A DNA stretch of 64,000 nucleotides from Hyphomicrobiales bacterium (GTDB lineage Bacteria; Pseudomonadota; Alphaproteobacteria; Rhizobiales; Rhizobiaceae). Shown one piece after another: positions 51,463-60,636 of the stretch. The notes under the pieces are model-generated. The model did no database searches, had not been told where the DNA came from, and saw only the letters and a program-made list of their open reading frames with translations. Made by a program: the position numbers and the translations under genes. Positions within the stretch are counted from its first letter, which is position 1. Every line of letters starts with the position of its first letter. The DNA is taken from assembly GCA_900472395.1 (NCBI GenBank), contig UCHV01000044.1:26123-90122 (forward strand), in the 5' to 3' direction.

Positions 51463-52086
51463 CTAATTCTTCTCAATCTTCCCGCACGCGATCGGTATCG
51501 TCACGTGCGAGGGAACCGTTCCGAGTGAGCCCACGGAAGACGGTAAATTAGAATTGCTTGGCACTCCATGAACGTAGATGACGCGTTTATCGAGATCGAT
51601 TGTGCCACCCGGATAGGTCCTGCCGAAGGTTTTAGACAGCTGTTCGAGAGGCACGATTTTCGTGTATTCGAAGTCGCCTTTTGCGGAAGCTTGGGGATAG
51701 GTGTTGGTCGGTATGATCATATCCTCAGGCTTGTCATTGAATGGCACCATGGTGGTTCCGGACGGCTTCTCGGTTTCCCCCAGATCAATGTACCCGTCCT
51801 TGTTGGCATCCATATCTTGCTTGACGCAGGTGGCATTGCGGCCGTCGGGGAAGCCGTGGAAATGCTCCCAATGCTCGATGTCGGCTGGCACACCACTCAT
51901 GGTGATATGGACCTCAAGATTGTTGCCATTGATCTTGAAAGAAGCCTGCCCCATCGGTTTTGAGCCGATCTTGCCTGCATTCAGGTCCGTGAGAATAGCA
52001 TGGTAGGTTTCCGTTTCAGCTGCACGCCCAGGGAGGGGTGCAACGCTTGCCGCCAAAGCGGCAAGAAGAAGCAATTTGCTGCGCAT
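51463..52086 (-). CDS. Secreted protein with an EF-hand-type loop, 207 aa
   Basis: A signal peptide (residues 1-22, PLPGRAAE) precedes a beta-rich CHRD/Cu-Zn-SOD-like pattern (ASFKINGNNLEVHITMSGVP, then IEHWEHFHGFPDG). Next comes a perfect calcium-binding loop, D93-x-N95-x-D97-G-x-I-D-x-x-E104. Several His (HWEHFHG) could bind a metal. I do not recognise the exact family. GGAGAA gives the ribosome site. It lies after the terminator of the AhpD-like gene, so it may have its own promoter or be read through. It converges on marR. Confidence 0.75.
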   Translation of the reverse strand: MRSKLLLLAALAASVAPLPGRAAETETYHAILTDLNAGKIGSKPMGQASFKINGNNLEVHITMSGVPADIEHWEHFHGFPDGRNATCVKQDMDANKDGYIDLGETEKPSGTTMVPFNDKPEDMIIPTNTYPQASAKGDFEYTKIVPLEQLSKTFGRTYPGGTIDLDKRVIYVHGVPSNSNLPSSVGSLGTVPSHVTIPIACGKIEKN

Positions 52087-52122
52087 CGTCGGTTCTCCAA
52101 AAAAGGGAATAGCAGGTTTTTG

Positions 52123-52152
52123 AAAAAGGCGGGCCGCCAGTGGCGACCCGCC
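52123..52152 (-). terminator. Intrinsic terminator after the AhpD-like gene
   Basis: On the minus strand GGCGGGTCGCC, a short ACT loop and GGCGGCCCGCC are followed by TTTTTC. The stem has one or two mismatches. It separates the AhpD-like gene from the EF-hand-loop protein gene. Confidence 0.82.
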
Positions 52153-52164
52153 TCGGCGCAGAAC

Positions 52165-52710
52165 TCAAGCCGCGCGAGTAAGCTTGACGGCTGGGAAGTC
52201 AACCGGCACGTCAAGGGCGACATTGATATAGTTGGTGAAGAGGTTGAGCGCGATGTGCGCGACGATCTCGACAACTTCCTCATCGTCGAAACCGACGGCG
52301 CGCAGAGCGTCCACGTCGTTTTTATTCAGGTCCGCGCGCTGCTCGACGACCTTCAGGGCAAAGGTCAGCGCCGCCGCTGTACGCGGATCTGTCGAATTGC
52401 CGGCCTGAGCTTCAGACATCTCTTCCGGCGTTGCGCCGGCACGGCGCCCAAGCAGGGTGTGCGCCGCGAGGCAATAGTTACAGTTGTTGCGATTGGCGAT
52501 AGCAACGGCGATCTGCTCGCCGAGCTTTGCGCCCAGACGGCCGCCGCCCAAAGCGCCAAATGCGCCCCACATGCTGTTCAAAGCTGCCGGGGAATTGGCC
52601 ACCGCTTTGAACATATTGGGTACGACGCCAAACGCTCCTTTAATTTGTTGAAGCTGGGTTGCAACTTCGGCCCTTGCGGTCGCGGGGTCAACGAGGGTAA
52701 CTCTTGTCAT
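52165..52710 (-). CDS. AhpD-like carboxymuconolactone decarboxylase-family protein
   Basis: The 181-residue protein carries the AhpD-type motif NNCNYCLAAHT (C77, C80, H84) in an all-helical fold, with FGVVPNMFKAVANSPAALNS before it and ALRAVGFDDEEVVEIVAHIA after it. Such proteins pass electrons to peroxiredoxins or directly reduce peroxides. The start at 52710 matches the paralogue at 41224; a longer frame to 52785 is rejected. It follows the secreted protein gene by 78 nt, in the same order as in the decayed locus, and ends at a terminator. Confidence 0.93.
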   Translation of the reverse strand: MTRVTLVDPATARAEVATQLQQIKGAFGVVPNMFKAVANSPAALNSMWGAFGALGGGRLGAKLGEQIAVAIANRNNCNYCLAAHTLLGRRAGATPEEMSEAQAGNSTDPRTAAALTFALKVVEQRADLNKNDVDALRAVGFDDEEVVEIVAHIALNLFTNYINVALDVPVDFPAVKLTRAA

Positions 52711-52788
52711 GTTCTTTCTCTCCAATAGCCTGGGGGTGGGAATAAGCCGGTTCGTCGATGGCAGTCGACGGACCGGCACTTTCAACGG

Positions 52789-53505
52789 TTACTTGATGGC
52801 TTGAACCTTGCCCGGAAGGCTGAGATCGCCAGAAGCAACCTTGAATACGTTGGCAACACATAGAAGCGGGGCGTGCAGATTGCCGTTCACTTTGAGACCC
52901 GCGGTTACACCGTCGAACGATGCTCCCTTGATGCCGCTAATCAGCTTCAGCGGGATTTCAACATCCACTTTGTCGCCTGAAAAACTGGTAGGATATTCGG
53001 GGCTGTCGATGAGCAGCGGCACACCCGGCCAGGTCTCCGGAACCCTGGGCTTGGTACCCTTCGGGATATCGACCACCTTAAGGCCTGCGCCACAGGCCTG
53101 ATCTTTTGTCAGAACGACCCAGTGAGGATGCCAGAGGTGGCGGTTTTTTGCACCTTTGGCGGCATCATCAAAGTCCGGGTGAAAGGTAACGGCAAGAGCA
53201 ACGATGCCCTGCTGCTTTTCGAAGCCGATCTCGCCGCTATCGAGGCTCGTTGGCCAAACATAGGCATATACCTCAGACCCCTCGAATTTGCCGGTTGCGT
53301 CGGGCTTGTCCTTGCCGGCTTCGCCGCGCACTTTGGTCGAAAAAACGGCATTTTCTCCCTTTGTCGTGATCGTTGTCTCGATGATATCGAAAGATGCCGC
53401 GACATCCTCCTTGGGCTTGGACGTCACTGGGCCAGCATGGGCCGCTACAACGCACAGCGATGCTGCGCCGAAGACCGCAGCGCCGGCAAGATACTTCAAA
53501 TTCAT
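52789..53505 (-). CDS. Secreted protein of unknown function, 238 aa
   Basis: A signal peptide (residues 1-24, VVAAHA cleaved before GPV) precedes a mature protein of about 214 residues, largely beta in pattern. It has AYVWPTSLDSGEIGFEKQQG and IVALAVTFHPDFDD. A His cluster follows in NRHLWHPHWVVL (H123, H126, H128), then GIKGASFDGVTAGLKVNGNL. It matches no family I know. The His cluster and the two Cys (C138, C217) suggest metal or redox function in the periplasm. It is the first gene behind the palindromic promoter at 53635-53662, with a 130-nt leader. GAGGGAATGACACC gives the ribosome site. Confidence 0.85.
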   Translation of the reverse strand: MNLKYLAGAAVFGAASLCVVAAHAGPVTSKPKEDVAASFDIIETTITTKGENAVFSTKVRGEAGKDKPDATGKFEGSEVYAYVWPTSLDSGEIGFEKQQGIVALAVTFHPDFDDAAKGAKNRHLWHPHWVVLTKDQACGAGLKVVDIPKGTKPRVPETWPGVPLLIDSPEYPTSFSGDKVDVEIPLKLISGIKGASFDGVTAGLKVNGNLHAPLLCVANVFKVASGDLSLPGKVQAIK

Positions 53506-53634
53506 GGTGTCATTCCCTCTTTGTTGCCTGGGGTTTAAGCATCCCTGAAAGCGACCCAGGTGGCAGCCGGGTCGGTGGGGTCATGTCGCACGTCGGTAGG
53601 TGTATAGGCGGAAGCAAATCTGCCGATAGACCTA

Positions 53635-53662
53635 TCTATATAGGAGTCCTATTTAATATCAA
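53635..53662 (-). promoter_or_regulatory. Promoter with embedded ATAGGA-C-TCCTAT operator (copy 3)
   Basis: On the minus strand TTGATA (53662-53657), a 16-nt spacer and TATAGA (53640-53635). The palindrome (53652-53640) starts at the fifth spacer base, the same register as in copies 1 and 2. It drives the secreted protein and AhpD-like genes. Confidence 0.87.
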
Positions 53663-53691
53663 CTCCTTTCTGTTTTCGTCGGCGATTTATT

Positions 53692-55131
53692 TTAGCGGTG
53701 TTCCGGTGGTAGCGAAGCTCGAAGCAGGGCGACACCTCGTTCAAGCTCGGAGTCGTTGAGAGGAGCGAAACCGAGGCGCAGCGCCTCTGGCGCGTTGTTG
53801 ATGTCCAAGGCAAATTTGACGCCGGGCAACAGCGCTAGTCCAACGCGCGTCGCGCTCGCGGCCCAGGTTTCCGCGCTGATACCCGCACGGATTTTCAGCC
53901 AGATAGCCAACCCCCCGGAAGGGATGTCGAAATGCGCATAGTCTGACAGTTGATCTTTCAGCAAGCTGGCAAGTTTGTCCCGTCGCTGATGGTAAATATG
54001 GCACGCTTTTCGCGCGTGGCGTCGCACTGTCCCGTCCGCGATCAAATCTGCCAGAGCCTGCTCCAGCGCGACGTCTCCCTGGCGATCGATTGCTTCGCGA
54101 AAATCTGCCATACGCCGCAACACCCGAGGGGAGGCAACTGCGTAACCAAGCCTGATGCCGGGACTGATGAGCTTGGAAAGTGATCCGACATAGACAAAGG
54201 TGAGATCGCCCTGACATTGAGAAGCAAGCGGCAGGATCGGGCGGCTGTCAAAGCAATACTCATGGTCGTAGTCGTCCTCGATGACAGCCAGCCCGTATTT
54301 ACGCGCGATCTCCAGAAGGCGAACCCGTCTTGTAGAGCTTAAAGACACTGTTGTCGGATATTGACGGTGTGGAGTAATATAAACTGCCTTTATTGGGCTG
54401 TCTCCACGCGCCAATCCTTCTAGCGCATCGACATCAATGCCTTCCTGGTCGACGGGCACGCCAACCACCTCCGCGCCGCTCGCTCGAAATGCCGCCCATG
54501 CCAGAGGATATCCGGGATCTTCCACTGCGATACGAAAGCTTCCTACAGCCGTCGCAGCGAGGAAAAGAGCCATCTGGCTGCCCCTGGTGATGAAAATATG
54601 GTCGGCGGAGACATTCAGCCCGCGATCGTCCTTCAGATAAAAGGCAAGAGCCTCTCTTAGAAAGGGATTGCCACGTGGATCTCCATAATTGTCTTCAGAG
54701 GTGAAGACTGGAGATGTGACGGCTCTGCGAAACGCCTGCCCAAGTGCGACTGTCGGCGCAAGTCTGCCGTCCGGAACGCCGTCGGAAAATCGAATTGAAG
54801 AGCGATGGGAGGCCAGCCCGTAGATATTCTGTTCGGACGCACGTGGCACCAACGGAGTAGTTCTTGAATCCGGTAATATTCGCGCGACGAAGGTGCCTCG
54901 CGACGGAGCAGATTTGAGCCACCCTTGTGTCAACAGTTCCTGATATGCAGCATCAACGGTATTGCGATTAAAGCCCAGCGACTTGGCCATGGAACGTGTT
55001 CCTGGCAACGGCTCACCCGGAGCAAGGCGCCCCCTTTCAATTTCGGCAATGATCGTGCGCGCTAATGCTAGAAAAATCGGCTCGCGTTCCTTTGGAACGA
55101 TCTCAAGAGCCAAGACTGTGCCTTTTCCCAT
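53692..55131 (-). CDS. MocR/PdxR-type GntR regulator with aminotransferase domain
   Basis: The 479-residue protein has an N-terminal GntR winged helix (about 15-80: PLPGTRSMAKSLGFNRNTVD, AAYQELLTQGWL). A fold-type I aminotransferase-like domain (about 110-475) follows, with DEDNYGDPRGNPFLREALA-like and VIEDDYDHEYCFD segments and the PLP Lys in VGSLSKLISPGIRLGY. MocR regulators sense pyridoxal phosphate or amino-acid derivatives; PdxR controls vitamin B6 genes. No pdx gene lies nearby. It ends 30 nt before the palindromic promoter of the secreted protein gene on the same strand. Target unknown. Confidence 0.9.
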   Translation of the reverse strand: MGKGTVLALEIVPKEREPIFLALARTIIAEIERGRLAPGEPLPGTRSMAKSLGFNRNTVDAAYQELLTQGWLKSAPSRGTFVARILPDSRTTPLVPRASEQNIYGLASHRSSIRFSDGVPDGRLAPTVALGQAFRRAVTSPVFTSEDNYGDPRGNPFLREALAFYLKDDRGLNVSADHIFITRGSQMALFLAATAVGSFRIAVEDPGYPLAWAAFRASGAEVVGVPVDQEGIDVDALEGLARGDSPIKAVYITPHRQYPTTVSLSSTRRVRLLEIARKYGLAVIEDDYDHEYCFDSRPILPLASQCQGDLTFVYVGSLSKLISPGIRLGYAVASPRVLRRMADFREAIDRQGDVALEQALADLIADGTVRRHARKACHIYHQRRDKLASLLKDQLSDYAHFDIPSGGLAIWLKIRAGISAETWAASATRVGLALLPGVKFALDINNAPEALRLGFAPLNDSELERGVALLRASLPPEHR

Positions 55132-55619
55132 CTAAGCCTCTTATGCTTAATTCCCGGCTACGCGCTGCTATTCGACCTTCAATCAACTGAGGTTTGATCG
55201 AAAAGGAGCCGCTTGTCTCGACATAGTCTCACCGTGAACTCCTTAATCGGCATAAGGTAGAACATCTTTCTGGCATCGATCTGAGAGCGCGTCGCGTCTT
55301 GCAACAAGGTAGCTCTTTTGAGAGATGATGAAGGATTATATCGTGCAAAATGAGTTAAGGCGGGCCGGATAATCGCCGTCAGGTAGGCCAGAACTGATAG
55401 GTACTCGGCCAATTGCTCCCCAGTCACAAAGCCCGAAAGAGTATAAGGCGCGCGAAAAGCTCAGAGAATCAAAGGTTCGGGAGATATCAACTGGTGTACT
55501 CACCCCCTCTGGCTTTGGACTGAGCTCGTCACCTACCGGCCTAGTCGACAACGAATATCTGGCTCACCCACCCATCCATCTCTCCCACTATAGCAGGGAC
55601 ATATAACCTGTTCCTATCA
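55132..55619. other. Intergenic region between MocR and oxyR
   Basis: Divergent promoters for the MocR regulator and oxyR should lie here. Frames of about 70-80 codons on the minus strand look like chance frames. No palindrome of the ATAGGA type was seen. Confidence 0.4.
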
Positions 55620-56561
55620 ATGAACGGAATAGCGATGAATTTTTCTGGTCTATCACTCCGTGACCTTGAGTATATCGTGGGCGTAGCGGATCTCGCAAAT
55701 TTTGGACGGGCAGCGGATCAATGCGGCGTCTCCCAGCCCGCCCTATCAGTGCAGGTTCGAAAAGTTGAGCGCTGGCTGGGAGTTAATATCTTCGAGCGCA
55801 GCACCAAACGTGTCTACATCACCTCTCAAGGGGCAAAAATTGTTTTACAGGCTCGCAAAGTTCTAAAGGAAGCGTCTGTTCTTGCTGACCTTGGCCAAAG
55901 CAAGGAAAAGCCGTTTGATGGCGAGCTCAAATTGGGTGCGATCGCGACATTAGGTCCCTACCTGTTTCCCCGTATCGTCACAGGGCTCAGAGCTGCATAT
56001 CCCGCTTCGACACTTCTTTTGAGTGAAGGGTTAAACCGTGAACTGGTGCACGCCCTCGTCATGGGCGAGCTCGACGCAATTATGGTGTCGATGCCTGTGA
56101 GCAACACGACTTTGCAATGGCACAAAGTCTTCCACGAAACATTCGTTCTGATCGGGCCATTGGGACATCCCGCGACGCTTGACGGCGGACCAGGCTGGCA
56201 GGATCTGCCCTCAGAGGAGCGCCTTATCTTAAGTGAGGGGCATTGTCTGAGAGATCACGCTTTGAGAGGCTGTGCTGTTGTAGATACCAAGAAGCGTTTT
56301 GCGACCAGTATATCGGCGTTGAAATACATGGTCGGTGCAGGTGAAGGATGCACACTCCTTCCAGCGATGGCGGTTTCTGACATCGACGCGCTTACTGTCG
56401 GCGCAATTCGACAACCTAATATAGGACGCGATATCGCCCTTGTCTGGCGAAAGAGCGATACGCGCGAGCAGGATTTCAAAGAACTTGCAACCCTCCTGAA
56501 CGCGCTTGTTCCCGATAATGCGGCCGGTCCATTCCGACAACCTGGCACCGGCGATCAATAG
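55620..56561 (+). CDS. oxyR: OxyR, hydrogen-peroxide-sensing LysR regulator
   Basis: The 313-residue LysR protein has a helix-turn-helix at about 24-48 (FGRAADQCGVSQPALSVQVR) and the diagnostic OxyR peroxide switch: C209 in SEGHCLRD and C218 in ALRGCAV, nine residues apart as C199 and C208 are in E. coli. Oxidation to a disulfide activates transcription of peroxide genes. It lies 105 nt upstream of the catalase gene on the same strand, in tandem rather than the divergent layout common in other alphaproteobacteria. ATG 55620 is used; 55635 is an alternative. No clear ribosome site separates them. Confidence 0.93.
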   Translation: MNGIAMNFSGLSLRDLEYIVGVADLANFGRAADQCGVSQPALSVQVRKVERWLGVNIFERSTKRVYITSQGAKIVLQARKVLKEASVLADLGQSKEKPFDGELKLGAIATLGPYLFPRIVTGLRAAYPASTLLLSEGLNRELVHALVMGELDAIMVSMPVSNTTLQWHKVFHETFVLIGPLGHPATLDGGPGWQDLPSEERLILSEGHCLRDHALRGCAVVDTKKRFATSISALKYMVGAGEGCTLLPAMAVSDIDALTVGAIRQPNIGRDIALVWRKSDTREQDFKELATLLNALVPDNAAGPFRQPGTGDQ

Positions 56562-56666
56562 GCGAAGCCTATGCAGACTGATAGGGCATTTATCTTTCAC
56601 CTATCAGCGAGACGACAGTAGATTTTTCGCCTGACCTGCAGCGGCAGGCACTAAGGGAGACGGAAC

Positions 56667-58142
56667 ATGACAAAATTAACAACTGTTTTTGGCGCTCCGG
56701 TCGCCGACGACAGCAACACTATGACGGCAGGGCGGCGCGGCCCCGCATTACTGCAGGACGTCTGGTTTCTTGAAAAACTGGCACATTTTGATCGGGAGGT
56801 CATTCCAGAGAGACGTATGCACGCAAAAGGCGCAGGGGCTTTTGGAACGTTTACCGTTACTCATGATATCACCCGTTACACCCGTGCCAAAATATTCTCT
56901 GAAATCGGCAAACAGACGGAGATGTTTGTCCGATTTTCGTCTGTGGCTGGAGAACGTGGTGCAGCGGATGCCGAGCGTGACATCCGTGGGTTCGCCATGA
57001 AATTTTACACGGAGGAAGGAAATTGGGATTTGGTTGGCAACAACACGCCGGTTTTCTTTATTCGCGACCCCCTGAAGTTTCCTGACCTCAATCACGCCGT
57101 GAAACGTGATCCTCGCACCGGTATGCGCAGCGTTAATAACAACTGGGATTATTGGACGTTGTTGCCGGAAGCGCTCCACCAGGTCACCATCGTAATGAGT
57201 GAGCGTGGAATCCCAAAGTCATGGCGACACATGCATGGTTTTGGAAGCCACACCTTTAGCTTCATTAATGACCGCAATGAACGTCACTGGGTGAAATTCC
57301 ATCTTCGCACGCAGCAAGGAATCGAAAACCTGTCCAACAAGGAAGCGGCGGCGATCATCGGTGAAGACCGAGAAAACCATCAGAGAGACCTGTTTAATAA
57401 TATTGAGAACGGGAACTATCCGAGATGGTCGATGTTCGTACAAATCATGAGCGAAGATGATGCGGATAACTGCGCGTTCAATCCCTTCGACCTTACGAAA
57501 ATTTGGCCCAAGGCGGAATTCCCACTGATCGAAGTGGGATTTTTTGAGCTCAATCGAAACCCGGAGAATTTTTTCCAGGACGTCGAGCAAGCGGCATTCT
57601 CGCCTGCAAACATTGTTCCTGGCATCTCGTTCTCCCCGGATAAAATGCTTCAGGGGAGGCTCTTTTCTTACGGCGACACGCAACGCTACAGGTTAGGCGT
57701 GAACCATGCCCAGATACCCGTAAACGCGCCCAAATGCCCCGTCCACTCTTATCATCGTGACGGGGCAATGCGCGTCGATGGGAACGGCGGCCGCGCTAAA
57801 CACTATTCTCCGAACAGCTTTGGAACTTTGCAGGAGCAGCCAGACTTCTCAGAGCCACCGCTAAAAAACACAGGCGCCGCCGCGCGCTGGGACCACCGCG
57901 AGGACGATGACTATTTCAGCCAGCCTGGCAACCTGTTCAGGCTGATGACACCGAGCCAAAGGGTTGCTCTCTTCGAGAACACAGCCATCGCCATCAAGGG
58001 CGCGGATGAAGCGATTATTAGCCGACATATTGAGCACTGCACGTTGGCCGATCCTGAATATGGCGCAGGCGTCGCCAAGGCCATCGCTGCTCTTTCGCCC
58101 GACCAAGCCGCACATTCCGCTTTCGATCCCGCGGCAGAATGA
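56667..58142 (+). CDS. katA: Monofunctional heme catalase
   Basis: The 491-residue enzyme is a small-subunit (clade 3) catalase. It has the distal His52 in RRMHAKGAGAFGTFTVTHDI, the Asn region VGNNTPVFFIRDP, and the proximal heme Tyr in LFSYGDTQRYRLG. It ends about where the small-subunit type should, without a flavodoxin-like domain. It breaks hydrogen peroxide down in the cytoplasm. OxyR directly upstream is the probable activator. TAAGGGAGACGG is a strong ribosome site. Confidence 0.97.
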   Translation: MTKLTTVFGAPVADDSNTMTAGRRGPALLQDVWFLEKLAHFDREVIPERRMHAKGAGAFGTFTVTHDITRYTRAKIFSEIGKQTEMFVRFSSVAGERGAADAERDIRGFAMKFYTEEGNWDLVGNNTPVFFIRDPLKFPDLNHAVKRDPRTGMRSVNNNWDYWTLLPEALHQVTIVMSERGIPKSWRHMHGFGSHTFSFINDRNERHWVKFHLRTQQGIENLSNKEAAAIIGEDRENHQRDLFNNIENGNYPRWSMFVQIMSEDDADNCAFNPFDLTKIWPKAEFPLIEVGFFELNRNPENFFQDVEQAAFSPANIVPGISFSPDKMLQGRLFSYGDTQRYRLGVNHAQIPVNAPKCPVHSYHRDGAMRVDGNGGRAKHYSPNSFGTLQEQPDFSEPPLKNTGAAARWDHREDDDYFSQPGNLFRLMTPSQRVALFENTAIAIKGADEAIISRHIEHCTLADPEYGAGVAKAIAALSPDQAAHSAFDPAAE

Positions 58143-58839
58143 CGGATTGAAATCGATCGTTCCATCTAGCGCAAGATGGGACGAACTCGGACAGATGGCG
58201 GCAAATCCCTCATCTGTCCGGGTGCTCAAAATCAGCCTGGAGTATATGAAAAGCCGGTCGTGTGATCTCGTGCCATTTATCCAGCAATATGGAATTTCGG
58301 GCGTTGCGGGGCATGGGGCTCGACCAGGGGAATTTCAAATTTTCATGCACCCCGACCAAGGCAATGCAATTTATCGCCGTAAACGACATCGGAAAGATTT
58401 AGGCTCGCAGTTGCAGGACGCGCCGACCGGTGCTTTGAATCGACCAATCGAATATATCTTTTTTGGGCTGCCTCCTTCCGGAGAACAAATTCTTAACCCC
58501 GGTGACAGGCCTGGTGGACGATAAACGTTGGCCGGGTGGGCAGATCTTTCTTTGCTTCTTCCAGCGCTCAGTAATTTGACGAGGGTCGTTGAATGGCTTT
58601 CAAAGCCGGGGCGGTCGCTCATCGAGCAAGCTGTCGAACCATCGTCGGCGAATGTGTCTCCACCAGTAAATCTGGTCGCCTCACTCGGCTGTAACATTCA
58701 AGGTGGTTCTGACTGGCCTACACCGAGGCTCTAAACCGGTTGGTCCGGGCTAGGTCATTTGCGCCTACTCTCCGAGCTTCTCGTTGAGCATTCGTTGGCG
58801 CAATTCAACTAACGCTCACAAATCAGCATAGGACATATC
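58143..58839. other. Intergenic region after katA
   Basis: Frames here are chance-like. A plus-strand piece near 58240-58340 has fair codon use but no start, ribosome site or family. The promoter of the lysE-type gene lies at the right end. Confidence 0.35.
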
Positions 58840-59472
58840 ATGGAACTACCCGTTGCGATCGTCAGTATTCTAGGGTCTATCGCTGTTGGCGCAGCAAGCC
58901 CGGGACCAAGTTTCGTCTTCGTCACCCGGACCGCTATCGCCCAGTCTCGACTGGACGGCGTTGCCGCGGCCATTGGCATGGGCGCGGGTGGGATGTTTTA
59001 TGGTGCGTTAGGGCTACTGGGAGTACAGGCTGTACTGGCTCAAGCTGAATTCCTATACATGGTGATGAAGATAACCGGCGGATTGTATCTCTTGTGGCTG
59101 GCAATATGTTTATGGCGCACGGCACGTAGCCAGATTGTCATCTCTTCTCAGTCACACGAGCATTCCCGTAGTTTATGCCGGTCATTCCTGATGGCTGCAG
59201 CAACACAGATGAGTAATCCCAAGGCAGCAATCGTTTACGGCAGCATATTTGCTGCATTTCTTCCAGCGCAGGTCCCCCTATGGACCTTTGCAGTGCTACT
59301 GCCAGCCATCTTCCTAGTCGAAGCGGGTTGGTACACTCTTGTCGCTATCATTTTCTCGGCAAATAGACCGCGAAAAGCCTACCTACATTGGAAAGACTGG
59401 TTTGACCGTACCGCCGGCGTCGTGATGGGAGCGCTCGGCTTACGACTGCTGATTGGCGCAAGCAGAGGTTAA
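58840..59472 (+). CDS. LysE/RhtB-family amino-acid exporter
   Basis: The 210-residue protein has six predicted membrane helices and the family landmarks AVGAASPGPSFVFVTRTAIA (with the N-terminal GPS motif) and the ATQMSNPKAAIVYGS helix start. RhtB proteins export homoserine, threonine or other small amino-acid-like compounds. No LysG-type regulator is adjacent. The start has no strong Shine-Dalgarno but aligns with the family. It stands alone. Confidence 0.9.
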   Translation: MELPVAIVSILGSIAVGAASPGPSFVFVTRTAIAQSRLDGVAAAIGMGAGGMFYGALGLLGVQAVLAQAEFLYMVMKITGGLYLLWLAICLWRTARSQIVISSQSHEHSRSLCRSFLMAAATQMSNPKAAIVYGSIFAAFLPAQVPLWTFAVLLPAIFLVEAGWYTLVAIIFSANRPRKAYLHWKDWFDRTAGVVMGALGLRLLIGASRG

Positions 59473-60636
59473 CTCGGCAGCGTCTCCTCTTCCCGCCGGT
59501 TGTACTAGCTGCCTTGACAAGCCAACTCAAGGATAGGTGAACAGCCCGGCTCTCGTCCTATGTGCTGTCCTTTGCACGGACGGACGTTCACCCTGCTTTG
59601 CGACATATCTTGAAATCTTTAGCGACTGGGAGATGCATCTCACCAAGCCGCAAATCCTTTGTCCTTGTCGATCATGCAAAGGTTATCAGTTGCGGTCTAC
59701 CCAAATTAATGGGAGATCGTTGTATGGTCGCGCTCCGATCGAAGTGTTGCAGCCGGAGGAGGAAAAGAGCGAAACGTCGAGGTTCTCGGCGATTTCAGTC
59801 GCTTTTCCCTAGTCCTCGACCTGCCCGCCTGCAGCTTTTAGCGGCGTATTCTTTTCATTGCTAGGCAAATGCGCCAGCGCGCAATTTGCGAAAGTTAGCC
59901 TATGTTCATTCGATCCATGTAAAATGTGTGCCATCATCGGCGGATCGTCCACTCGGGCGACAGCCGATCGATGATCAAGTTCGTCGCGCACTTTTTCACG
60001 TCCGTGTCGAATGACCCGGTAGTACAAGGCAATCATTTTGCTTTTCGGAACCTTCAGCGCCTTGTCCTAGGGTTTCGAAACGGTGTTCAATCGCCAGCAC
60101 GGTTGACCACGCTGACAAGCCTGACTAATCGCGCCGCCCGAGCGTGAATGTATCGCGCACCGCAACATCGGCTTCCACAAGACCTGTGGTAGACAGATTT
60201 TCTGACGCGCTGGTCTGCTGAAGAACTGCCCCCTACCCATTAAGGTCATCCACCTGCTGTAGGGTACGTGAGGCTAAATAGTAAACGCTCTTTCCTTACC
60301 TCCATGGTTTTCCTTGTCTCCCTGCTCGTCATCCGCAAATCCGTTGACCGAAAAGTAGTTGGTCCTGCTCACAACCCACTTGGAAATTCCGATGTTAACG
60401 CTCTTTGTCTCAACGGACGCAGGGCGCCAACAAGGCAAACAATCATCGCTGGCATAGTCAATAACTCCTGCTTTAGCTCATCGGGCTTGTTGACGACGTG
60501 GACGGATGGCAGTGACTGTACGGGTTTCTCGGGCCAAGTGCGAACCGGCCGGGATGCGCGCAGACAACCGGCTCTTTGGCAGGCGGAGCGCTCTTTCTAT
60601 CGTGCCTTGCCACCACCGATCAAAAAGAGATCACTG
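59473..60636. other. 1.2 kb region with no intact gene
   Basis: Frames of 70-130 codons lack family signals. The long frame that begins at 60268 is an upstream extension of the amidotransferase gene, not a separate domain. Some parts may be decayed genes, but none is nameable. Confidence 0.4.
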
